Below the pieces are notes generated by a model. The model did not search any database and was not told where the DNA came from. It saw nothing but the letters and a program-made list of their open reading frames with translations. Shown piece by piece: positions 12,001-24,000 of a DNA stretch of 64,000 bases. This DNA is from Mytilus edulis (taxonomy: Eukaryota; Mollusca; Bivalvia; Mytilida; Mytilidae). Both the position numbers and the translations under genes were made by a program. Within the stretch, counting starts at the first letter, position 1, and each line of letters begins with the position of its first letter. Where the stretch lies: positions 45,877,289-45,941,288 of the forward strand of contig NC_092346.1 of assembly GCF_963676685.1 (NCBI RefSeq), given 5' to 3'.

Positions 12001-15000
12001 TAATACTCAGATACTTAGATATGTTATTCAGAAAGAAAAAGGCAACTTTTTCAACCCTTTGAATTTTATTCTCATTTCAAGTTTTTAGATTTAAGCTTGA
12101 GTCTATTGAAGAAATCAAGATTTTCTTTTTACAATTATTTGCTTAAATGATTTTCAGTAAAACCATGTTTCAGTACAGCTTTCTTTTGCAGATGTTGAAA
12201 ATCACCAAATGTAAATAAAATATAAGTAATTACACATATGCACATTTATGTAAAAAGTATACATCAGTACATGCATATATATCTATACCCTTTGTATTCT
12301 TTCATTAAGGGCTATTCCAGAAAAAAATGTATGGGGGGGTTGGAAGGCAGTTTTTGTCAGCACCAGCCACCCAGACAATTGTAATTGAGAATTATAGTGC
12401 ATTATAGTGTGAAAAGTTAGTCTGATACCCACCACCCATGTATTATTAATATAATGTGCCTTCCACCCCCCCACCCCACCCCCCCTACATTTTTTTCTGG
12501 AATAGCCCTAATGTATATAAGTTTCACAGTAGAAATAAAGGATCATTTTAATAGAATGTGTTAGCTCTAATAATGCTTTTATCTTGTCACTACAAATCTT
12601 TGGTAACTCAAAGGAACTATTCCAAATAATATTATATGCACCACAGGGTCAAATTTGGGTTGTTGTCTACAGTGCAATGACAGTGTATTACCATTCTTAC
12701 TGATACATTTTGATCTTCTATTGAAATTTTGAGTCAACATGAACAAAATTTAGCAAGATTCATATAAGATCCCTTTTTACAAATTTTCTAATTTTATTCC
12801 TGTTTTTGATAGTAAATATAACTAGTTTCAAATTCCTCATAAAAAAGAAAGCAAAATCTTTGCAAACTACAAGGATTATAAGAAATAGAATTTAGAAAAC
12901 TAAAGAAAGTCTAAATCTTTTGAGCTACCAAAGTTATCCTATTTTAACCTATTGCTTTTATTTCCAAAAAGATGTTATTTATGACTGTATACATACTCTT
13001 CTTTAACACATCTTTTCAGAGACAAACAACTAACAAATCTTTTCATAAAGGTTTGCAGTAGACCCTTTTATATTAATATGCAAACTTCTACTAAAGTTTT
13101 TCAAAATTATGCACTTTCCTATTTTAATCAGAGTATTTTTTTTAATTTCTTCATGTATTTCTTCTTATCATGTCAGCTTATAACATTGGATATATTTTTA
13201 TTTCTGCCCTTAACAAATTGAAATTAGTTCTACATTTAAAGTTTGTTGTGACTTTATCTCTTAATTGTATCTTTTTGTAGAAGAATGATATTTTTTCACA
13301 ACTTTCAAATTAGAGGGAAATATTTATATAATCATTATTTTAGCTCAAAGATGTGGAAGTTACTCTTTCATTTATCTTTGCCTCTTGAATAAGTTTTTTT
13401 TTATACACAAAACTGTGCAGAAGAATCTCTAAAAATAAGACGTTATTAATAAAAACAACAGATAAGGAGTGCTTACATTTTCTACATCAGTTGTTTATTA
13501 TTTTATGAACAATATTTCAGAGGAGCATGTAAAGGTTGTGACCATGCTATCCATATGGTTAGTGGAGACAGATTTAAGTTTCCTGTTGAGCTAGGCAGAG
13601 GAGAAACTTTATCACTTATATTTGTTCTGTATAAGCACAATATAGAAACAGATTACTCTGTAAGTTACTTCCCCTTAATTGGATATCTGGCATTACAATG
13701 TTTGTAAAGTTTTACAAAATTTTGCTACTTATTAATACCAAATATAAACTTATCCGGTTTTTCAGTAAAAACTCAATAATAATACTAAATAAAATCTGAA
13801 CAAAAGGTTACAGCAATTAAAAATCCTATAGAAATGCAAAATGAATGTTTTGGTTTGTTTTGAGGTATTAATATAAGAAGACCTTAAAAATGGCTGTTGA
13901 AATTAGAACTTGCAAACTCATTGCAGCTAGTTATATAACACAATGTCCATGTAGGTTCCTTGCTAATGAATTTAGTTTCTCAATGTTACAAAATGTCCAT
14001 ATGTAGGTTCCTTGCATATGAATGTAGTTTCTCTCTATAAATTTTAGGAATTGGTTTTAAATGCACATGTGAAATGGGGAAAAGAAATCTTAGAACCACA
14101 GGCTGTAACAGTATACAGGTATGGCTTTATCTTTAAAAATATGTAAACTTTGAAAAAATGCATGGAAGATTTTGTTGAAGGTGTTTTACCGAAAATGAAG
14201 ACCACCTAGCCAAACATGGTGAAAAACATATTGATTTCTATGGGTAAAACAAGACTTTAATTCATATATTATTTTGATTCTAATAAAGTTGCCAAACAAT
14301 TGCATCCAATCAAGCAGAAACTAACCTTTTTGACAAAAAAATATTCTGACACAGAAAAGTTGGAATGTGCTGCTATCATAAAAATGCTTTGCAGAGCACA
14401 TAATTTAAAGGTAGGAAAATCATTAACAGCCTCGATAATTTCTTTTGCTTTCAGTGAATTACAAGCATACTAAAGTATGACTTAAGAATTAATAACGGTA
14501 TGAAATCAAAAAGAATTGTCAACCTTCATATTTGATAGATGATAGTCCAATCTTTTTTATATCTCAATGTACTGGTAAATTTTGTATTTATAATTCTTTG
14601 TCCAGTAATCAATATTAAGAAGAAAATTATTGATAGCTTTTGTAGTAAACTCAAACCTTTATTACAGATTGCCAAAGATATTGTTTAGAAAAGTACCATT
14701 TGTTTTAGATGTTCAGTGTGGTTCTAAGAAGATTGATGTTGGTGAAAGGTAAATTATTGACATGAATAAAAATCCACTGCTACATTAATGCTGCATTCAC
14801 ATGTAATTCGAATTTGATTCGCATTAACTCATTGGAATTAGTTTAATTTGCATTCGAAACGTTTAACGTCTAGACGTACAAAATGTAAATTCTAATTCAA
14901 ATTGCAATGCGTGTCAAATACGCTTTACTGTCTGAACAACGTTAATGTTTAATTGGTATTAACAAAAACGCATTTCTAATGCGAATTAGCCAATTCGAAT

Positions 15001-18000
15001 TAAAAAGGAAGAGTGTGTGAACGCAAACACGAATTTGATTCACATTCAATTCGAATTAAATGTACATGTGAACGAGGCATAAGTTGCAGTCATTAAAGAG
15101 ATTCAGTTATAAACACACTTGCAAATTTTTCCAAAAATGAATGTAATTAAATGCAACACAAAACCCTATGGTCCACTGACTTGATATCCAAATCTTCAAA
15201 GGTTTATCACTACCTTTGATATACAAATAATATAGTGCATTGATCATAACATTCTAAACATGCTATTCATAAACATTTCCAGAAATTTATCAATGAAATA
15301 TCATATGCTCATATATTCAAATCACAAAATGATGTTAAACTAGTCAAGAAAATTACTTTTCTTTTGCAAGGTGCAGGAATCCAATATCAATGATGTCATT
15401 GTTAAAGTTTTAAAAATTAAAAACTGAGTTATCTTCCTTTGTTCAGAATTCTATTTGAGTCAATTACAACCAATGCTTTAAATTTTACTTCCCACTAATA
15501 AATTAGAGCAATCTTTACTTTTAATGCTTACAAGCACTATCATTTTTTAATATGTGGTATTAATCATTCTTTGAAAACTAAATACCTATCCTAAAATTGA
15601 AGGTACTATTATTTTGTCTAGTCTTCTGAGCAATGTTATGGGCTTTAACATGAAGACACTTGTCCTTATCCTATCTTCCTGCCTCCTCCCAATATACTAT
15701 GACTAGCTGATTTGACTGCCAGGAAAGTGCTGAAAGTTGTGTTAAATACAAACAATAAATCAACAATACCACATATATAAGCTTTAATTTCACCACATAA
15801 AAGCAAGTTGTACATAAATAAATACAGAACATACACCATTATTCCATTATAAAGATACTTGTTTATATTTTTCACAATAATCTCTTTCATAGAAGATGAC
15901 TTTTTTTTTCAATTATTTTACAGCTTTAAACTTACATATACAGTTACCAATACTTTACAAGATTTTCAAGAATGGAGGTTATACTGGAACCCTGTTGTAC
16001 CACAGATATCAGATCAAAGTATGTTGTATAAACACTATTATTTTGATGCATTTATCTTATCAGAAAATAGTAAAATTTATAACTCTATAAATAGTTCTTT
16101 GTTATAAAGCACATTTCATTCAGCTGAATGCAGGCACTTTAAAAGACTTTTATTGCAATTTTTTTTTTATTTCTATCCTATCTCTTCTTTTTTGTATCCA
16201 CCTTGAACCTTTACATTTCAAGTTTTACACTTGTCTGTTTGTCGTCAGACCGTATGTCTCAAAACTAGTTTCTGTTCTTTTGCTTTATAAAAAAGAAGAT
16301 GTGGTATGATTGCCAATGAGACAACTCTCCACAAGAGACCAAATGACAATGCAAAAATTGCTTAATTTGCCATTTCCACACACTATTAAACTTCAATATG
16401 AATCAACAAAATGTTATGAAACTTATAAACAATACTTGTTACCACCTTACACAGATAAAATTTTAATCACTTTCACCATTCTTAAATTATGTCCATTTGT
16501 AACTGGGAAAATTGCTAAAGGAGAAGGTCCGGTAAGGACCGATTTTGGCCTCAAATTTCAGGTTCATCTGACGAATGATTTTGACCACTTTTTAAACACT
16601 TAAGTGTCTATTTTATTTGAATCAATTAGTTTTTGTGAAAGATTTTAACTGATTTAATCATAAAAAACGCACCGATTCAAGCTGAAATATGAAAAATCTA
16701 CCAAATATGCCAAAAAATGTCCCTTTAAGATGTTTTTTGTCAAAAATGAAAGTGGCCGCATCCGTGTTCATCCTCAACCTTTATATATGTTAAGTATTAT
16801 CATAAAATACAACTTGCATTTTAATATTAAGGATGAACACGAATGCGGCCACTTTCGTTTTACACGAAAACCGTCTAAAATTCAACTAAAATGCTAGAAT
16901 TGTGAAGATTTCAGTAATTTAGCATGACTTTGTGGTGCTAGTACCCGATATATTTTCATTGTATTGTCAAAAACAGCCCATATTTATGTAGCAGAAGCAT
17001 TCTACTGTCCAATAAATTACTAAAAGTTTACATTTGAACAATTTTGTAAAACTGCTATATTTTGTGGCCAAAAAGGGGTCTTACTGGACCTACTCCTTTG
17101 CCATTTCTGCTCCTTAACTTAAGGTTTCCTCAACCAAATGATATGAAACTCATATCATCAAGCTTATTACCATCAAACACAGTTAGAAAATTGGGTGGTG
17201 TCACGTCTGCTGTTCTTGGGTTATGTTCCATTACATATTGAAAAAATGATGATTTTTCCATATATTTACAAGCATCTGTAATCCATCCTTCCATTTATTA
17301 AAAGATAAATTAGAATAGTTTTGAATTTTTCTTTTACTCAGCACAGTAAATTCTTTAACTGGAAAAATTGTCATGCATGCACTGTTGTTGATTAGAATAA
17401 AAAACAATACAAATACTGTTCCTTTAATTTTCAGAAAAGCAACAGAAGTATCTCAAAGAAATAGAAAATATAAAGTCTGGTCTTCTTTGTCATGATCCTG
17501 TTATAAAATTTGGGTAAGTGTTGCATCAGAAAAATGAATGTTCAGTACTTCTTCCAGATTAAAGACTATATTATATATGTAGGATATATATGTTTAGACA
17601 CGAAACAATTTTCACTTATTATTGAGGTTAAAAATGTTACAGTTAATTCCTACATGGAGGTTTTCAAAAGTTAACAGGTAATTTGGTTCAAGTTTTATCA
17701 CAGAGGAGGGTTTTCTGATCTTAATGATTATGTAGGCTAATATTATAGATACATGAATAATATTTGATAAATGTCTTTTGGTTCTATTTATTGGGCAACC
17801 TGTTACATTTTACAATTAATGTTATTCCAGATTAAGTTATTTTAAAGAACTTTTTTTACAATCCAACAATTGTATATTGATATCACATACTTTATAGCTA
17901 AAATGTTCATTATTATATTCTAAAACATCCATATTATAGGCAGTTTCATGAAATAAAGCCTACTACTAAATATAGCCTTTTCAATAGTTGTCTGGCACGA

Positions 18001-21000
18001 AAAGGACGATAACTCAATTTTAGAATTTAATATTTTTGGAGACGGTCAATTTCCGGAATTCCATGCTTGATCATCCCGATTTTTTCTTTGGCCGTTGACA
18101 ACAGAATTATTGCTGCATTCTCTGACAATAAGGTATATTTAACAAGGCAGTATTATCAATGTATTATCGTGGTATCAATATATGTTAGAAATGTTAGATA
18201 CCTGAATTATTTGTAACTTTGGCAAGGACAATTCATCACGTCCCCTGAAAACATGATTTTGTAAAATATCACTTATCGGCATCTCCGGGCGGCAAGCCAG
18301 ATTAATTTCCTGGTGATCTTTACTACAACATTCTGATTGTTATTAATTGCTACATATTACCGCTTTTTTGTAAATCGATGTTTGTTTACATTATCAACAA
18401 ATGTGAGTAACATTCTAGGTCGAGTTGTCGTTCGTGGTGTATAGTTTGTTCCAAACCATTGTTTGTTTCTGGTACAGGTTGGCAGTTGTTTACATTTCTC
18501 TACTTTAGGTCTTCATAATAAAAAATGGACTTATTGAAAAAAAATATATATTGTTTTCATTTATTTTATTTAGATAGCGCTATCACATTCGGCATCCGTC
18601 GTATTTTTATTTATCAGTTGTCAAATTACACCAATCTGTGGTCTGCATCCCCTGCATAATTGATCCTTTTACATACATGTCAGACCCCACTCCTTTATTT
18701 CTTTAATGGCTTTCAGTTATTTGGTGGACACAGGGAATTGATTCCCAGTTCCCTCCCCAAACTCCTACTTCACTCCATATTCTGTTCCTCTGCACTCTTA
18801 TTTTTTCATCAACAAGAATTATCCCTGTTTTATCAAACTTTTCTCACGATAAAGACCACCCTGCCTCAAGCTTTCATCCATCAAATTCTCATTTCTAGTC
18901 CTCTTATTCCACAGTTCCCATAATTCTGTCCAACCCCTTTAAAGTGTCACAATGACTCGCACCCATTAACAACCCATCATTCGACAAATTATATTAAACA
19001 ACCTGATTTGTCTCCTATATGCAAAAATGACGAGTCCGGTTTTTTTGCTTTAATATAAATGGCCATTTTTTTTTCACACATCTCGTTTTTGAACTCCCAT
19101 GCGTATTTGTTACTATCAACTACATGGCATTAATGCACACAATTCAAACTATCTTTTCACAAAAACACAAAAATTGCATAGCAAATACATTCTCAGGGTT
19201 TTTAATAAAGTTTACTTTGCGAGTACAAAGTGAGGAATTAATTATAAAACAATTTGGTAAAGCAAAATAAGTATCTAAAAGATGTTTTAAAAATAGACTA
19301 TAGTGGATGAGCTACCCATTTGTGTAACAAGATTTATCTCTCCTGGGATTTAAACACATTGAGATTGAGATTGAATTGTTTCCCTTTGATAACAACCAGT
19401 TCCAAAGCAAGATTATTTGTTTGATGATTTTTAATTGATTAAGGTAACACGATACCGAATGGCATATCTCCCGATTTCCAAAATTTTTTGCATACGTGTA
19501 CTTTTAATCGAGTTACATCGGAATATGTAATAAAAAATGGGGGTCACCATTTTTGTTTTTTTGTAATTTTCATAGGAAAACGTCAATTTTGGCGACCAAT
19601 TTACTTAGGTATATAGGGGAAATGCCTTTTTTTCGGCTTACCTTTTTAGATTTTCGAATGGATGGCTATTTTCTTATATACGGAGAAAAACAAAAAACTA
19701 ACATAATATCCAGGATTGCATAGTGAATCCATACACGTATAGAAACTCATATGTCACCATCCTTGTTTTTGAAATAAATGGCTTCAAAGTTGATCGATAG
19801 GCATAGAATTTGACCAAAAACGTGTGACGTTATGGTGTACGGAATATAACGTTATTCCTTCTCAGAGAAATGGAGAAAAAAATATGTGTCGGGATCTGAA
19901 TGAGTATATTTTATTTTCATTTCCCCTTTCGACTGTCGTAAAGTTCCTAGTAATGCAATATAAAATTCTACTGAATCAGATATAATTTTATTTCGTCCTG
20001 CACATGGAATTTCACTCATATGAATTAATATTAATATCGTCTGATTTTCACTTCAAACGAGCATATACTTGAAACTTGCGTGAACAGGTTCCATGTGAAT
20101 CTTATGATAATAGTTCATGCATAAATCAACGGAATTTTGTACACGTTAAATTCACGTAAATATTTGAAATAAAAGTATTTAAATAATATCTTTGTTCTAA
20201 AATTTGATTAAAACCATAAAACATACCTTCAGATTTTTGTTAAGTTTACGTGAAAATTAAATGAAACATTTCACGTGAGATTCATCTGAATTACTGATTT
20301 TTAACTCCATCATATTAGACAATGGTGGTATCATCACTGCATCCCTTGATGCAGAAATATAGTATTTTAAAAAATTTGATTCATTTAACAGTTTTTTAAT
20401 TGCTCGGTTTGATGGTTGTTTAACGTTCAGTGGCAAATAGTTCATGCATGTTCGGGACGATACAATACAATTTTGAAAACAGTTGTTTATAAAAGACACA
20501 TTTGATGCACCAGTCAAAAAAGATTAAACATTCTGTTATTTGTGAAAATTATGAGGAAAAATAATGATCCTGGTAAAATACACATTCCAAAAAATAAAAT
20601 AACAAAACTCCAAGAAAAATTCAAAACGAACAAATCCCTTATCAAATGACGAAATCAAAAGCTGAAAAACATCAAAAGAATGATAAACAGCTGTCATATT
20701 CTTGACTTGGTACATACAATACATGTAGTATAGTGTACTCTGCGTGGTGTAAATGTGTTACTTGTTTGCTCAGCAAGTCGGACAAACCTTGCAAACTGTT
20801 AACCCGAATAATTCAGTCGTTATATTCCGCTTACTACATTAAGTAAGTAGGAGAGCTCGATTACGGGGAGGGACTGAATTATTTGGGTTAGCAAACTGTT
20901 ACTGTATGCAAAATTTCACAAATTTCAACATTCTGTCATTTGTGAAAAATTATTTACATAACAAATCTTGAGATCATATATGCATTCTTTATATAAGTAA

Positions 21001-24000
21001 AACAACTGCGAAATTTAAAAGTTCCAGCTTGAAATTCAACCTGTATCAGATGTAAGCCGGAGTCTGTACTCTGTGTGCCTTTGTATTTTATCAAAATGCC
21101 TAATCCAGCAACCTGTCATTAAAAAAAAAAGAAAATCCAGACGATATGCGCACCTATAATATGAGTAGTAACACCAGGTACATAGTTTTAAAGCTGAAGC
21201 AAAACGACTGTAGTCCTAAATAATTAGCCGAATTAACCCTATATATACTAAGTGCGGGATTAACGGTCGAACGGACAAATGTTAAACAATATGATGATAC
21301 GTGCTCTATAAGTAATTTGGTGACAATGCGTATTTTTGAAATATGCAGTTCATATAATGGAATGGTAATTTGGAGATCTGAAATGTAGTAGCAATGTAAG
21401 AATAAAATTGAGAATGGAAATGGGGAATGTGTCAAAGAGACAACAACCCGACCATAGAAAAAAAAAACAACAGCAGAAGGTCACCAACAGGTCTTCAATG
21501 TAGCGAGAAATTCCCGCACCAGGCTAGCATTTCCGTCATTTCGTCTTTGGTGGAAAGTTGATTAATTGGAAATTTTACCGCGTCTCCTTATATTTCATTA
21601 TGGTTTGAATTTTCTAGAGAAGAACAAAAGTTTTAAGACTTAAACTAATATTTACCAAGAGACTGAAATGTTACACATACTCAAAATTTTCCAACGTTTA
21701 CTAAAACTAATAAGAAGTGTAAAGATACTATTCCAATAAGCATTAGTCACGATTTTCTTGATGTCTTCAAGGTGTTGATGTCGTTTAATTAATACCCAGC
21801 TGTTGCTTTCTTATAAATTGCATATCACATATCTCCATTTATCGTTCTATCAGCCAACTTTTGTACAAATAACATGTACATGTACACAATTTTTTTTTGT
21901 TTTATTTGTACTTGTACTTTTACAAATAAAGTCTCATGTTACCCCACTTCCATAATGAGCAAGCGGTAACGTAGATAATTTAGTTTTGCGTAACTGTTCA
22001 ATTTTGGTCTTCCTCACGGTCTGTGTTTAAACTTTGTCGAATGTTTTGAAAATGTTAGAGGCAATGATTTAAATTTTAACAACTAAAGTTCCAAGTGACG
22101 GGTGTAAATTATAGGATTGATTGATTTGATTATTGGTTGGTTAACGTCCAGTGGAAAATAATTCATGCATGTTCAGGACGAGAACAAGTTAACAATAAAT
22201 ACAATAGGTAGGTTTTGCAATAGAGGCAGGGCATCCGCGATGATGGTCTGGAAAATTTTAACTGACGCTATACATGTATATATATACTTGCATACTTGTT
22301 CTAAAAACTAATTTTAAGAAAGGAACTTTACGGGTCTTTTCCAACGCCTAGTATGCGAGCAATATGGCCCTCAGAGCCCTAAAAGGTAACTTTGTTAATT
22401 TTCTTTCAGTCGTTTTGTCTCCCAACTTGTACATGTACATTATTTCCAACTCAAAACTAAAAAAACACCGAATACCTATGCAAGCGTAAATTAACACGAA
22501 TATAAAATCTAAATGATTCAACTTGATCTAGCTTTTTTACAGTCTCTTGCCGTTTGAATAATAAAAAGTCAGTCGTTTGCATGTAAATTTCGAGAAAAAA
22601 ATTATAACGGAATCAGGGAACACGGAACCGGTCTGACTACAGCCAGCCCCAACTATCAACTTGCGTTTGTAGACGCAAGTGGATACTCGGGGCTGGCTTT
22701 ATGCAGACTGTAACGGAACCTGAATGTTGTTATTTTATTTCTGCCGAATCAAGTGACCATGTATTTCTCAGCCTTCGTTAACTTTCTAATGCTTCATTCC
22801 GATGTTGCTGTCCGTCCTGAGTAGACCTGGTTTATACGATTACAAAGCTGGCACTGTATTTTAAAATATTTCCAAAACTATAATGAATTTACTCTGTACA
22901 GACCAATGAATTGCAGAGACTGTTTACACATGGAACACAGGAAAAGTTATTTGACTAAATAACCACCTTTTTACATTCCATACAAACAAACTATTTTCTG
23001 TATGATTTTCAACGTCTGCTTGTATTGTGCTTTTCCCCCTAATTATATCCGTATTCTCATCCAAATAAATTTCAATTTTGTCCGAGCGGTGTTTTTGATG
23101 ACCATTTTAAAACGAATTAATAGTTGTAAAATTCCCCGTTTTTTTCACACATCATCCTAAGCTTCTATAAATTAGATTTCTACTTGCAAAACAAAATTTC
23201 ATGGGGATACGGCGTGAATCATGAATAAGTACTTATTGCAAAAATAAACCAAGGTTTACCTTTATAAATTGTTATTTGGATGGAGAGTTGTCTCATTGGC
23301 ACTCACACAACATCTTCCTATATCTATATCAAGAATAACAATAAAGTGATAAAACTGTGTCTGTTATGCATAAGAACATATATAGATAAAGCGTGCAGAT
23401 GCTTAAATATCAAAGAAACAGAATATTTAAAAAGTAAAGTAATACTTTTTAAAGATTAACAATGAGCAGAATGAATGATTGCCGGAAAACGATAAAACAA
23501 TCTATGTCAAATAACCGCTACGTATTGCATCAAAACTCTCGGCACTCTGCATCTAGGGAAAGTTACCGTTAAAAATGTCACACAAAACCCGCTGCATTGG
23601 CTTAAATATATACTGTGTGAACGTTATTCGATAACGTCAGGAACGATAACTCATGGCGTAACGTCATTCGGTATCGTGTTACCTTAACAATATTTTGATA
23701 AAGGAAAAGGATAATACTTTCAATTTCAAGGTCTCACAAAGGCTTTTTCACCTTCTATTCTAATTTTACATCAAAAACCCAAATTTAGATGAAAAGGCTA
23801 CTAAAAACTAAGGTATTTATTATACTCCATAAATATGAGCAGAAATCAGTGCAATATGCTTTTAAAACTGTTCTATTCCCATATCTGTTAATTATACCTA
23901 TATATTAAACCTCAGGTATCATTTTCTATATGAAATAAGTACACAATATTTTCACTATTTTTCAAATGGCAAGTGTTGAACTATTGTACTGGTCAATAGT

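Larger units (their letters stand above)
19443..23683. mobile_element. 4.2-kb TTAA-flanked element with 19-bp terminal inverted repeats
   Basis: The terminal repeats are GGTAACACGATACCGAATG at the left and its exact complement at the right. Each is directly flanked by TTAA (19439-19442 and 23684-23687), as a target-site duplication would be. TTAA targeting is the known habit of piggyBac-type transposons, but the ends do not start with CCC. No frame here looks like a transposase, and the interior contains other repeats and hairpins. I call it non-autonomous or decayed. It fills most of TRAPPC14 intron 9. A smaller relative is at 51310-52565. Confidence 0.8.

Noticed and set aside
18660-18923. 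87-codon Pro/Leu/Ser-rich frame
   Set aside because: A pyrimidine-rich stretch inside TRAPPC14 intron 9 with no splice partners or homology I recognise.
19443-23683. Autonomous piggyBac transposon
   Set aside because: TTAA flanks fit, but the longest internal frames are under 100 codons and show no DDD-type motif; called non-autonomous or decayed.
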